From Linyphia triangularis (taxonomy: Eukaryota; Arthropoda; Arachnida; Araneae; Linyphiidae): DNA of 64,000 nucleotides. Both the position numbers and the translations under genes were made by a program. Every line of letters starts with the position of its first letter. The stretch's first letter is position 1. This document shows, piece by piece, positions 35,786 through 48,080 of the stretch. Where the stretch lies: the NCBI GenBank assembly GCA_963978545.1, contig OZ021723.1, positions 5,524,273 through 5,588,272 on the forward strand, in the 5' to 3' direction. The notes under the pieces are model-generated. The model ran no database searches, was not told the origin of the DNA, and saw only the letters and a list, made by a program, of their open reading frames with translations.

Positions 35786-36178
35786 TAGTAAGGATCATTC
35801 CCTATAATCACTACGTTATAATCTTTTAGCCCAGTGCATTTAGAAACTATTTTGTATAAAAACTTTGAAATTTGGTGAGTAGGTACGAAAAAGATCACTC
35901 AAACGAAATGACATAAAATTGTTTTCATTTAATCTCTATCAAATATAAATAAAAATTAAAATAGCAAATCATAAAAACAGGTGGAATCGCTGTATATTCA
36001 TTGACGTAAGATTTTCAAGTATAATATATATTAGACGCTATTTTCGAGTTTTTAATTTATGTCACTTCATTTAGTGATCATTTTCGTACCGACTCACCAA
36101 ATTTCTATACAAAATAGTTTCTAAATGCACTGGGCTAGAAGATTGTAACATAGCGAGTATAGAGAATGATCCTTACTA
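35786..36178. mobile_element. fold-back element family F2
   Basis: About 120-bp inverted arms: the left arm carries TAGTAAGGATCATTC, TAGCCCAGTGCATTTAGAAA and AAATTTGGTGAGT; the right arm repeats all three in inverse order, ending GAATGATCCTTACTA. About 150 bp of AT-rich loop lies between. Directly abuts the next F1 cluster at its right end. Confidence 0.82.
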
Positions 36179-36841
36179 TACTAAACTTCAACTTAACTTG
36201 ACATCACTATACTAAACTCAAACTTAACTTGACATCACTAGACGATAGACCTTCACCGTGCTCATAGGCAGTTAATTCATTTTAGCGGAGTGAAGACATA
36301 ATTCTCGCCAAACCTTATAGCCTTTTGTTCTCTACAGGGTTGTGGTTTGGCGAACATTATGCTTTCACGCCGCCAAAACGAATTAAATACCTATGAGCAC
36401 TGTGACGATCTACCGTCTAGTGATGTCAAGTTAAGTGGAAGTTTAGTATAGACGGTAGATCGTCATGTGCTCATAGGCAATTTATCCATTTTGGCGGCGT
36501 GAAAGTATAATGCTCGCCAAACCACAACCCTGTAGAAAACAAAAGACTATAAGGTTTGGCGAGAATTATGTCTTCACTCCGCTAAAATGGATTAACTGCC
36601 CATGAGCACTGTGACGATCTACCGTCTAGTGATGTCAAGTTAAGTGGAAGTTTAGTATAGACGGTAGATCGTCATGTGCTCAAAGGCAATTTATCCATTT
36701 TGGCGACGTGAAAGTATAATGTTCGCCAAACCACAACCCCTGTAGAGAACAAAAGGCTATAAGGTTTGGCGAGAATTATGTCTTCACTCCGCTAAAATGG
36801 ATTAATTGCCCATGAGCACGGTGAAGATCTATCGTCTAGTG

Positions 36842-38376
36842 CAAAGGCGGCCCTAGGTTCATTTTTCAGGGGGGGCCATTTTAAACTTTAAGTTCGTAAA
36901 ATGTATGCACTATGTAACCTAATTATAATAAACTAACTGCTGATTAAATGCTTGATTGCAATGATAAGTGTAGAATTTTCTAAATTAGTAATTTTCATTT
37001 GATGCAGAATTAAAAAAGTTAATTTAAGCTTGAATTGCTCTCCTGAAAAATAAGAAAAGAGTAAAACAAAGAAATTACAAAAAAAATAAAAATAGTTAAT
37101 AATTGTTTTACAATCACACTTCTTTACTCTTTGAAAGCCCAAAGAACAAAATCCAATTTCCTCTGCTTTGTTTTGGCAAATCTGCCTATGACACAGCTCA
37201 CATCAATGTTTATGTCTCTGTGAGTATGCAACAAGCTAAGTCCTGCTAACCTTTCTTCCCCCATTCTAGCTCTTAGCCACGTTTTCAAGCGTCGAAGGGT
37301 AGAGAAACTTCATCAGCAACTTCATCAAGCTTCTTCAGCAGAGGCAACGCTAACTGGTAGTGTTGCCAAAATTTTAAGTAACTCGTAAATAGTAGGATAT
37401 ACATATTTGTCACAAGCTCTCATTGTATCTATGGCAGAAGTGGGGAGCTATTCTTCTTTTTTCCATTTCTCTCTCCATAGTGATAGCTCACTTTCAATCA
37501 GAATAACACTCATTTGTGTCAGTCCTAAAATTGGTATGAACTTCTTTAATAAGTTTTGAAGCTCGTTGCTTTCTGATTCTGTTGGCTTTTCCATATCGGA
37601 GGTTGGAATCAGTAATCGAAAGCCAAAACAATCCAAATTTTCTTTTGGAAATCTTCCTATTAGGTCTTCAATTATATTATCCAATAAAGGTATGTAAACC
37701 GAGATTCTAAAATACTCTTCTGGTATTTGAGTATTTCTTTTTAGAGAAGTATTTAAAAATGCTCTCATTTTTTCTTTTTGAAGACATATTGTAGATATTC
37801 GTCACTAATTACTCGAGGTAAAATAATCACGAAATCTTTAAACAACGAATAAAAGTGTTGCTAGTTCAACAGATATTTTCACAATAAATGGCCTGTCTAA
37901 ACTAGTTATAACAATAACACAGTACCGATTCCATGCCCAAGGGACAAAAGTCACACACTAGTCCAGACATCACGTATTGAAAAATAATTACCCTCGGCGC
38001 CATGGTTGCTTAGAAGAGCACGGTTGTTCCAAAAAGGGCCAGACGCCCCCGGGAAAAAGGACATCGTCGTTTGGGAGGGGGATGGTCACTACCTGAGTAC
38101 TTGTATCTTGTGTTGTGTACCGCGTATTGTGTTGTGTACGTAAATACATTTAAAACCAGGGTTTTTTCTGGGGGGGGGGGGGGGGCTATAATTCTTTGTA
38201 CTGTAAAGAAAAAATTTACGTTAATGAAATTGTGCTTAAAAATCTGTATTTTCACCGTTTTTTAAACTGGAAATTCTCAAAGAGTTTTGGGATATTTGAA
38301 AGGGCTAGGGAGGAAGAGAGAACCCTTCAAGGAGGGGGCCATGGCCCCCATGGCCCCCCCCTTGAAGCCGCCAATG
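36842..38376 (-). mobile_element. hAT transposon (degraded) inserted in a fold-back element
   Basis: 1535 bp with imperfect terminal inverted repeats CAAAGGCGGCCCTA and the inverse of CATTGGCGGCTTCAA. The exact 8-bp target duplication GTCTAGTG (36834-36841, 38377-38384) is the hAT hallmark. Contains a broken hAT transposase on the minus strand. Poly-G/C runs (GGGGGGG near 36868 and 38170) flank the coding relic. Confidence 0.93.
37124..37770 (-). pseudogene. broken hAT transposase (C-terminal third)
   Basis: Read on the minus strand, an upstream frame of about 106 codons (37768-37448) contains EYFRISVYIPLLDNIIEDL, typical of the region before the catalytic core end in ZMYM1-like hAT transposases. 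A second frame ending at a stop at 37124 gives STLRRLKTWLRARMGEERL and GLSLLHTHRDINID, the conserved hAT C-terminal dimerisation domain. Between them are frameshifts and lost sequence (the usual PVTTASAERSF approach is degraded). The N-terminal zinc finger and most of the catalytic domain are missing, so it is inactive. Family assignment is from recognised motifs. Confidence 0.88.
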
Positions 38377-38535
38377 GTCTAGTGATGTCAGGTTAAGTTG
38401 GAGTTTAATATTAGGACGTGAGTAAAAATTGATAACATGAGTAAAAGGGGTATGGGACTTCCACTTAAATACAAATTTGATCAATGAACTTTTAATACGT
38501 CAGGAGGTGAAATAATGTCAGGTCGAAATCGTAGT

Positions 38536-39053
38536 CAGGGGTCGAAATTTGCGGTTGCCCGAGGCACCTAGATTTTTATAAAGGCAACCTTAAAAAAAAA
38601 TTCAGTTCTCCTTTGGACAACCATAAATTCAATTTCTATTTAATAAATGCATTTTGTGTTTTAATAATTAGGATAAAACTAATCAATACGATTTCGAGCA
38701 TTTATTTTATGTGGACGATGACCAATTCCAACTTATCCGAGGTGTAAAACAGAAAATGTATCTACCAATCAACGCGGCAGGGTTATTACGTGATAGTCAT
38801 CGCTCTCTAAACCACATTTTGAAAATTCATTTCCATTTCTTAACCGTTGACTATGCAAGTAAATACCATAATTAGTTTATGACTAAACGCTTAGTAAGTA
38901 GTCACTCTAACAACATTAAAGAAATTTCTAGTTTTCATAAATAATACATTTCTAAATTAAAGGGAAACAAATTTTATTTGAGGACAGCTAAAAGCACTCA
39001 CTTTAGTGGTTGCTCTTAGGGCAACCATAAAAAATCACAAGATTCAACCCCTG
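38536..39053. mobile_element. 518-bp non-autonomous hAT element
   Basis: Ends CAGGGGTCGAAATTTG and the inverse of CAGGGGTTGAATCTTG. Target duplication ATCGTAGT/ATCATAGT (38528-38535, 39054-39061; 7 of 8). Subterminal GGTTGCC/GGCAACC blocks occur near both ends. Non-coding. Confidence 0.87.
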
Positions 39054-39061
39054 ATCATAGT

Positions 39062-40513
39062 GCAATTTTTCTATAATTCATAAAAAAAAAAAAAAATCGA
39101 TAAAGTTAATCCTAGAAATGTGTAACTTAAGAAAAGAACTATTGAATGAAAGGTAATTTGTAATAAATAAATATTGAAGAGAGAGAGTTTAAATACACAT
39201 ATAATTTTGCCTAAACGGAATACGTAAATGCCAACTAACTATGCTCAACTTGCAAATGAAGCATTACGTCATCTAAGAACAAGACCAAGAATGTGATGGT
39301 CAAACGAGGAGGATTCGTTCTTATATGACCAATCAGGAGACGTAAATAAATTACGTCACGAGCAGGGGAGAAGGGTTTGGCTAACGTGATGGACAGTGAC
39401 GTGAAAGCTTGTAATATCTATTGTGAGGTAACAATTTCGCTTTTGAAGGAAACGTTTAACCGACACTTTTTTTTTCAATTTAAAGTTAAAAAAAATAATT
39501 TGGTTTCAGTCAGTTGGGGATCATTTGATCAAGACATTTAATCTGCAGTAAGTTTCACTTTATTCTATCTGAGTTAATATCAAAACTACGAAAATGTGCA
39601 TTTTTTCATTAAATCAGCGGGGAATGATAAAATTAATTTTTTTAGAAGTGAAGGATGGCATCAACGTGACGTAATTTTAGATGGGCGGGGTCAATCAAAC
39701 GTGACTGAGCGTGATCAAATGGAAAGTAATCAAAATAGTTGAAATTTTAAGATTTTTTTTTTTTTTTTTTTTTTTGCGAGACGAAGGAAGACCGTTCACT
39801 TTTAATTAGAAAACAAAATATATTCTCACGATTTATTTTCCTTTTCAATAAATATGCTTGAATTCCGCCCTTAAGTGATTTTCAAAGCTGAACAATTCCT
39901 GAAAATAATCCAATAGATGGCACTGTCAGCAGTCTGAAAAAGGGATTAATTAACGGGAAATATCAACCCCAAAGAAAATTTTCCCTGGTCGCGTTTCGCA
40001 AAACCCCCTTTTCCAAACCATCTCAACGAGGGTTCCACAAAGGAGGATCAACATGACCGCAGGATACCGACACACAATATCATCTGAAATAGTACTCTTA
40101 AAAACCGAAATAGTCTAAATATAGCAACAGAAATGCACTTCATTTCAACATTAATTCAATGGAAGTTGAATATTTACAGCTTCTTAATACTGTTATTTTT
40201 CTATACTTCCCCTAACAGTTGCCACAATTGGCCCATTCATCCCAAGTGAGTGAGTATACTAAGAAAATATTAAGGGAAGAATATTTTTGTCTTTTTTATC
40301 CAACGCGCAATGATATTTCAGATACCACAATATCTTCTAAAGTAATGCTTCAAAAAAAAGTTGTACACCGAATAAAAAAAAAAGTATAAAAGATTGCATC
40401 AAAATTTGAAAGGAAAAAAAATCAAGCTTTTTAAAAAAGGATCCCATTAGAATTTAAAAATCTGTTGCGGAATACTTTGTTTTCCTTTTCAATGAAAATG
40501 GAAGGAAGAAATG

Positions 40514-40552
<39 letters not shown>

Positions 40553-40765
40553 GTTTTATTTCCCCCAATCAAAATTTAAAACCAACATTGTACACTTAAA
40601 ATTGAATTCACTTCCATTTCAAAGTTTGATAAGAATTTTAGAGGGCCACAGAGAGTTTTCTAAAAAATTTAGGTAGGAATTTTTAGGATAATTCCAAAAA
40701 TTTCAAGAACATTTTACGAATAATTCCCCAAAATTTTACGAATAATAAAAAAAATATTTTATTGA

Positions 40766-40798
<33 letters not shown>

Positions 40799-41551
40799 TA
40801 GGAGTATTGCTCATGAAACTGCTTCAATACCGAAAAAAACTGTCAATTTTCAAAAAAACTTTTTAGCAAAATAAAAGTTACGTAATTAAACTATTATACT
40901 ATTTCGACAAACTATACGAATTTAATTAAATCCATTTTTTTTAATCATCTGGAGAAATATCGTCCCCCCCCCCCTTTCCTTAATAATTTAATTATTTAGA
41001 AATTATTGAAAAAATTAAGTACAATTTTAGGGAAAGACAAAAAAATGTAAGGAATTTTAGTGCGAATAGGACGCCTGGAATTTCTAGTAATATTTCGGCA
41101 GACATTGGTGATCTGGAAAATTATTGCATTTAGGGACAGGAAACTAAATCACTTTTAATGAATGCGTACGTTTCTCACCCCCTGAGCGTGAACGGAAGGA
41201 CATGTCTTTGACCTCCGTGTCGCCACGCCCTGCACTACATCAAAGGACAGTTTATCCTTTGCCCGATTTGTTTTCGGAATGGAAAAGGTACTTTCCCTTG
41301 CATTCCGAAGATTCGAAATGATAGGTCAAAGGGTATCTATTTTTGATCATTGAACGATCTCTCGGTTTGTTTTTTCCACGACAATGCCGTGTTTGCGAGT
41401 ATAAAAAACGGAGCTATTTGCTGGCCCGAAAGCGCCAGTATGTCTAATTTTCATCCTTAAATAATGAAGAGCGAGCGTATATTGTATATATTGATATGAG
41501 TAAGCAATTCCTTATAGTATTTTGAACGTATTTGTAATCGTTTATTGATAT
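39062..41551. other. AT-rich stretch with long homopolymers, no gene seen
   Basis: Contains poly-T runs (39750-39774; about 34 T at 40518-40551) and a long poly-A near 40770. No element ends, RNA gene or exon could be supported. Confidence 0.4.
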
Positions 41552-42304
41552 TGTTGCGTGGATGGGTTCGAAAGATTTGAAGCCAAAGCAGATTAACACT
41601 TGCAGAAATTTATTCCGATATACTCTTCACAGATTCTTTTACAAAACCTGAACTTCTCGTTCTAAAAGACCTTAATACAGATCTTTTTATACAACAATAG
41701 AGCTCAAACAGCAGTTACAAAAAAACTTCACAAGTCGCCGCAAAAGACAATGCAATACAGTTAGCTTTAGAACTACTCTGAATGCTCACTGAGAGACAGC
41801 TAACTCAGTATCTCAACTCAGTGATTCCAGTCAACTAACTAACTAACTCCATCACCCGCTCCCTTGGGCTTACATAGGAAAGTAAAAGCTTCGTGAATCT
41901 TCTAGCGATAGATATTTGGAGAACTTTCCAGATCGTAGCCGAAAAGTCCTATACATGTACATGGGGATCGAAAATGTCGCCAAATGATCGCTAAGTTTGG
42001 CGACGTTTGGCGACATTTGGCGATTTCTCGCCAAATTTTGCGACAAAAATTAGTCACCAAAACCGTTGACAACTTAGCTCTATCTCGCCAATTTGGCGAG
42101 ATTGCCATTACCATAATGTTAAATGGCCTGCTCCTTGTTAAACTCGCTTCCCAGCATTGTCTCTGTAAAACTCGTTTTCCAGCATTAAGGGTCACATTGC
42201 AGGAAAGCAAACCCTTGCACTGCCTTATGCGAAATGTACATAAATTTATCTTTTTACATAATTAATGCTACGAAATATTTACAAATATACAGGTATTCGT
42301 AACA
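41552..42304 (+). mobile_element. solo LTR of a retrotransposon, probably Gypsy/Mag-like
   Basis: A 753-bp segment starting TGTTGCGTGG and ending ATTCGTAACA, so it has TG...CA termini, flanked by ATAT on both sides (41548-41551 and 42305-42308). The early TTAACACTTGCAG.AATTTAT phrase resembles the start of chelicerate Gypsy LTRs as I remember them. No internal retrotransposon coding sequence or second LTR is present, which fits LTR-LTR recombination. It contains an unusual cluster of TTTGGCGA/TCGCCAAA words at 41970-42110 that can pair with each other. Confidence 0.65.
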
Positions 42305-42579
42305 ATATGCTTATCTTTTTCATATCAACAATACCAGAAAAAATATTGCTTAATAGCGTGTGAACTTGCTTTATAGATGTCACTGAATTAATGTATATGA
42401 TATACTTATTTAACGACTGTTGACAAAAAAATATTCAAAAGGTTGTTTTTTTCTCTTTCAAATAAGTGTTACTATAGAGCAGCGTTAGCCATTACGCGGA
42501 GCGCGGGCCGGATTTGGATCGCGATAGATTTTTCTTTGGCCCGCCCGCACCACAGAAGATTGAGGGGGGGGGGGGGATC

Positions 42580-42793
42580 AAATTTCACTGTATGGATTTT
42601 TTTTTTACATAATAGTAATTTATCCGAAATAGTATGCGTTAACTATGAACAAATTTCACTGTATGGATTTTTTTTTTACATAATAGTAATTTATCCGAAA
42701 TAGTATGCGTTAACTATGAACAAATTTCACTGTATGGATTTTTTTTTTACATAATAGTAATTTATCCGAAATAGTATGCGTTAACTATGAAGA
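42580..42793 (+). repeat. three tandem copies of a 71-bp unit
   Basis: Starts at 42580, 42651 and 42722 with AAATTTCACTGTATGG, virtually identical, so a recent expansion or an assembly artefact. A GGCCCGC block lies just before it and another GGCCCGCG at about 43255, perhaps the ends of an old element. Confidence 0.93.
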
Positions 42794-42799
42794 ACAGAG

Positions 42800-43497
42800 T
42801 TCTTGACTACGTGCCAGATGAAACTGTATGTGAAAAAAGATGGTTTTCATCAAGAATAAATACAGGAATAACTTAACTGAATCTTATTTGGGCAATCTAT
42901 TGAAATTGGCTGCACAAATACTGGGGCAGCCATTGTTTCAAAATTGAGGTCGACTAAAACGGAATAAGCTGGAAGTACAGTTTAAGTACTTTTAAGTCGG
43001 GTCAAGTCGATTTGCTGTATTGGAACACAAGATTCACGTTTTTTTTTTTACTTACATTTATTAATAATGAAAAATTATTATTTTTTAATTATTTGAAGAA
43101 GAGAGAGAGAAAAAAAAAAAAAAAAAAAGAATTAAATATCAATTGTAATTTTATTAAGATAAAAAGAAAATCAATATTTTTTTTTTTCAGTTTTCAGAAA
43201 TGCTATATATTGTTAAATCGATAATAATAAAAGATGCATATATTGGTATTCCGGCCCGCGAAAAGTCCCAACATAAGTCATAAGACCTGCCTTTAACTGT
43301 TTAAGATTGATCGGCAATTTTTTACCTTCTCTATACTGCCAAATGATATATTTACCTATACACAATATCTGCTGAAATTAAAAACTGAAATATTCTAAAC
43401 TTAGCAACAGTAACATAATTAATTTTAATTTAAAGGTAACACGAATAGTATAGGGAAACACGAATAGGGAAAACGCCCAATTCATTCCTAAATATCT

Positions 43498-43532
<35 letters not shown>

Positions 43533-45139
43533 TTCAAAGCACTTGGAATGTTCCAGTATAAAAAAAATTACAACGTAGAAACTATAAGTATTCAGTTACT
43601 TTTAATTTAATGGTAACTGAATATTTATAGTTTCTAATCCTGTAATTTTTTTTTACATTAGAGCATTCTACGTGCTTTGAAAGAATTTTTGTCAGATATT
43701 ATGCATTAGGGATGGATTATGCGTTAACCACCTTTATTCGTATTAAACAATTTTTAGAGCGATAACGTGTTTTTAACCGTTTTGTAACTCAATTTCTTTT
43801 ACCATTCTATGGCTTTCCCTCATTTTTCAAAATTCATCATACAAAAACTGATTTTTGAACGAATATAAAACGTAAGTAAATTAAAATTTTGCATATTCTT
43901 TTCTAGCATTCATCATAGCAAACTGAACTTTCTTGTGTAGTTTGTATTCTTTTTTCTTTTAAAAAAGAAGCTAAACTTTTAAGTAAAAATTGCGCTTTTT
44001 GGTTCTAATTGCAAAATTAGCATAGTTATTAAATTATATGCATGGGAAAGGAATCAACATCACAAAAAAAAAAAAAAGAAAAAAAAAAAAAATTACATAA
44101 AGCAAAAGATTTCAATACTTAGAAGAAAGGGCAAAGAAATAATTCGAAAAGCCATTCATCTCTTGAGAGTGCAGCCAACGAAAAGAAAAAATGGCGCATG
44201 GTTATTCGTCATATAAGAGGGAATGAATTGAAGTGAAGATGCAAACTGAGGGGTCGGTGTTCGCCTTTCGAAGTAGATGGTCCATGAAATGAAGGAGTAT
44301 ATTTCCAAGATGTTATGCAAATATACGAAAAACGATTGTGCAGAAAAAGTTTTGAGATTTGAATTCACAAAGTCCGCCATGATTCAGTCAGCACATTTTG
44401 TTTTGTCTCGAGAACCGGTCAAGTGATGCATGTACAATTCAGAAACAAAAAACCCCAGCAAAAACGGTGATTATACGGAGTTTTTATTCCTAACTGGCGT
44501 TCATATAATAAAAGTTTATGGTCTTAATCTTTTAATTAAATATTTTTCTGCTGTATAAAAAATATCTATCTAAGTTTCAATTCACTACTATAACTAGAAG
44601 TGCATTTTCTGGACCTCTTAAATCCTTGACTGAGTGGTCCCCATTAGGAGCTCCATCGAACACCATTCTGAATTCTTTTTGTAGAATTTAGAGAAATTAG
44701 CTTATGAATACACTGATCTACGGGGCAAAAATGGCCGAAATTGTACCCAAATTGACTGAGTTAAACGAGATCGGATAGCCAAATATGTCATAATTTATCA
44801 AATAATGATCGTTCTTTTTTTTTTTTTTATGTGGTAACTCACTGTGCTTTAATTTTCAATAAGAAGTGTGCAGACGATTTTTATTATCAGACGAAAAATG
44901 CTTCCATCTTTTAAAAGTAAGCCAAGTTGGAGACAAATAATATGTCACTGATGACGTAATACTCATTGCCAACTTGGATGACTTTTAAAATACGAAAAAT
45001 TTTGGCTCAGGAACGACAAATCGTTTGCAACCTTTTTAATTGAAAATTAAAGAGTGGTTATAAAAGGATGTTCATTTTTTGGCAAGTTATGACATGTTTG
45101 GCAATAAGATTTAGCTCAGCTCATTCAAAGTCAATTTCG
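42800..45139. other. AT-rich stretch, no gene seen
   Basis: Poly-A runs near 43110, 43500 and 44070. A short inverted pair (TATAAGTATTCAGTTACTTT near 43584 against AACTGAATATTTATAG near 43614) spans a small hairpin. Nothing else was supported. Confidence 0.4.
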
Positions 45140-45715
45140 TACTGTTTCTGTAATTTTTACCCCGGCAGTCCTCTGTATTCATAATCTACCATCATTTCTA
45201 TTCATTCTATAACAAATTCAGAATGATGCAGTCGCCTCTTAGAATATCAGTGAACACTTAGGCGTAATCTCAAATAACCTCTAAACTTGATACTCCGGTT
45301 TCACAACACCGTTCGCCAGCGTACACAATTGTACTGTTTCTATAATTTTTACCCCGGCAGTCCTCTGTATTCACAATCTACTAGCATTTCTATACATTCT
45401 ATAACAAATTCAGAATGATACAGTCGCCTCTCAGAATATCAGTGAACACTTAGGCGTAATCTCAAATAACCTCTAAACTTGATACTCCGGTTTCACAACA
45501 CCGTTCGCCAGCGTACACAATTGTACTGTTTCTATAATTTTTACCCCGGCAGTCCTCTGTATTCACAATCTACCATCATTTCTATACATTCTATAACAAA
45601 TTCAGAATGATACAGTCGCCTCTCAGAATATCAGGGAACACTTAGGCGTAATCTTAAATAACCTCTAAACTTGACACTCCGGTTTCACAACACCGTTCGC
45701 CAGCGTACACAACCG
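45140..45715 (+). repeat. three tandem copies of a 192-bp unit
   Basis: TACTGTTTCT(G/A)TAATTTTTA starts at 45140, 45332 and 45524. Each unit contains CCCCGGCAGTCCTCTG and ends GTTCGCCAGCGTACACAA. Copies differ at only a few positions. Confidence 0.95.
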
Positions 45716-45998
45716 AAACGACTTCAACTTCACACGGACATCTTAAGTAAAGGATCGCGATCGCTTCGTATAATGTACACACAGCTGTATGGAAAGCAAT
45801 CTGCCATCATTTACAAATCCTAATCGGAGACGAAATCATTCTAAATCCACACCATCCACCCTATTGTTTAATTTAGTAAGATTCATGTTGGGAGATAGCG
45901 ATAACAAAGTGTGAAATTGTTGAAACCCTGAATGTTAACAGTCTAAAAACCTCGGGATAATATTATTTGAGCCTTTCTGTTGCAGGATAGATCTTTCC

Positions 45999-46236
45999 TA
46001 TACTAAACTTCAACTTAACTAGACATCACTTAGACGGTAGATCGTCACAGTGCTCATAGGTATTTAATCCATTTTGGCGGCGTGAAAGCATAATGTTCGC
46101 CAAACCACAACAGAACAAAAGGCTATAAGATTTGGCGAGAATTATGCTTTCACGCCGCCAAAATGGATTAAATACCAATGAGCACTGTGACGATCTATCG
46201 TCTAAGTGATGTCTAGTTAAGTTGAAGTTTAGTATA
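45999..46236. mobile_element. fold-back MITE family F1, copy at 46 kb
   Basis: 238-bp palindrome with the same arms as the 19.3 kb copy, including GACGGTAGATCGTCACAGTG and CCATTTTGGCGG. It has lost a few bases in the centre (CACAACAGAACAAAAGG). Confidence 0.85.
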
Positions 46237-48072
46237 GTAAAGATATATAGTTTAGTATTAAACTTAAATATATGTTGATGACAAAAAGAAAATAAGCGCT
46301 TTTAAGTTTAAATTTTAACAAATATTTTACAAAGGAGGAATATTGGCTGAAGTTGATATCGTTGATAGAGGATGGTTATTTCGAAATTGGGAGAGAGGCA
46401 TCCTTTACGTTATCGATTTGTAAATTATTTTAATACATAAGAAATTTCGTATCACAGTCCTTGTGGTCAGGAAAACATTGTTTTCATTGTTTTTAAAAGA
46501 TTGCTTTCTTTGTTTTTAAAATATTAAATAACTAATTATCATGCACAAGAAAACAATGGAGACTCCAACAAATACCCAATTCCTAAAATGAACGTGAATT
46601 GTGAAATGTATAGAAATCGAATTAAAAACGCATATATAATTGAGTGCGGCTTTAACCAATTTCGATTTAACTAACATATTATTTTCAACGCACAGCTTTC
46701 AACAAAGAGTGCTTTGAACCGTACAATTTCCCGCCACATCTCATAAACTAAATTCCGATGGCTCTGTTCGCAAACCGCACCTATTCATTACCTCAAACTT
46801 ACTCACATACGACCTACTGCCAAAAATAAAACTCAATTCCAGATACGCAACTACACACACCTTTATTAAACTGCGATTAAATGCCCTTAACTTTTTTTCT
46901 TTTCTTCTTTTTTTAAAGAATAAAAATACACATTTGCTCGCAGCAGCAAATGTATAACTAACTATATAAGTAAGCTTAAACCCGAGTTATTATAATAACA
47001 AAAAATAAACACCAGCATCAGAAACTCATTTGCTATTTCGACGTCGGTTATTTGTTGTTACTGTTTCGTCAGCTCCAGGCAAGGTCTGAATTCTTGATGC
47101 AGACGTGAGTTGTTTGAAGAGAAGCAGGCACCTTAAAGCTGAATCTTGTTCCAATAAAAACAGTTTCTCGTCGGTTAAGAGGGAAAAGCTGTAAAAAAAT
47201 TATCCATGTTTCACAAACGGCAGAAATCAGATCTGCAACGAGCGGTATTTTCCAGCCCGAAGGCATGTCTTGAATTGAAATACCTTGGAGATTGTCATGA
47301 GTTTTGGCACATGCCTTATTTGATTGGATACTACCGGCAAAGTGAAGGGGAAAGGAATATTTCGTAATTATTAATAACTTCTTTTTTTTTCTTGTTTGCT
47401 TGCTCCCCAAGTAAAGACCTGGAGACGAGTGACGTAATATAAACTTAAGATGACAAGAATTTCTAGTTGAAAATGAAACCACCGGATGAGGCAGGAATGT
47501 ATCTTTAAAAATATTTGCTTTGGGTGGAATTTATTTCTTTTTTTGGAGTTATGGATGGAAAAAGGTTTATGGAAAAAGGATTTTCAGGTTTAAATTAATT
47601 TTTTACGAATGTTCGCTAACTCGAAGCACAATAGAACAATGTAGGCTTTTTTTTTATTAAAGAAATGAACTTTATCCCAATAAACATAACTCTGTACCTT
47701 AGAAGAAAAGGGTGCGAAATTGTAACTGTTATATGGGGGGGGGGGGGTGAAATTAAAGGTGAAAGTATCATCGACATAAATTAAATTCGAGACAAAAAAA
47801 AATAGAGAAAAGAAACAGTGACTATAAATTCAAAAACTCTTTTAAATTTTCTTATTATTCTCGTAAAAACATCAATTTACTTGGATTGAAGATTTGACGT
47901 TTGAACTCTTCTTGACCGTAGTTTTTTACTGTTTTTTTTTCTCAAAAGGAAAATTATTTTAGTTGCCGGTAGAGAGAGTGAAGAGTTGCTCTCCCTCGTT
48001 GTAGTTCAAATAATAAAAAAAAATAAAAAAAAAAATAAAAAAATATTATCAGGATAAAACAGCGCAATATGG
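46237..48072. other. stretch with no supported gene
   Basis: An open frame of 137 codons at 47069-47482 (minus) lacks domains, signal features or splice partners I can recognise; I do not call it. Poly-A/T runs and a G12 run near 47736 are present. Confidence 0.35.
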
Positions 48073-48080
48073 ATTTTAAG

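Larger units (their letters stand above)
36177..38411. mobile_element. cluster of tandem fold-back F1 elements, last copy split by a hAT element
   Basis: A 32-bp end fragment (36177-36208), one full copy to 36450, then two head-truncated copies starting GACGGTAGATCGTCATGTGC at 36451 and 36661. Successive copies share the junction AGTATA|GACGG. The third stops at 36841 inside the phrase GTCTAGTG and resumes at 38385 with ATGTCAGGTTAAG, completing the family end. The interruption is the hAT transposon described separately. Confidence 0.85.

Noticed and set aside
42478..43270. hAT-like element between GGGCCGG and GGCCCGCG blocks
   Set aside because: No matching terminal repeats or target duplication could be placed.
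47069..47482. 137-codon minus-strand open frame
   Set aside because: No domain, composition like surrounding DNA, no splice partners; one open frame of this size is expected by chance.
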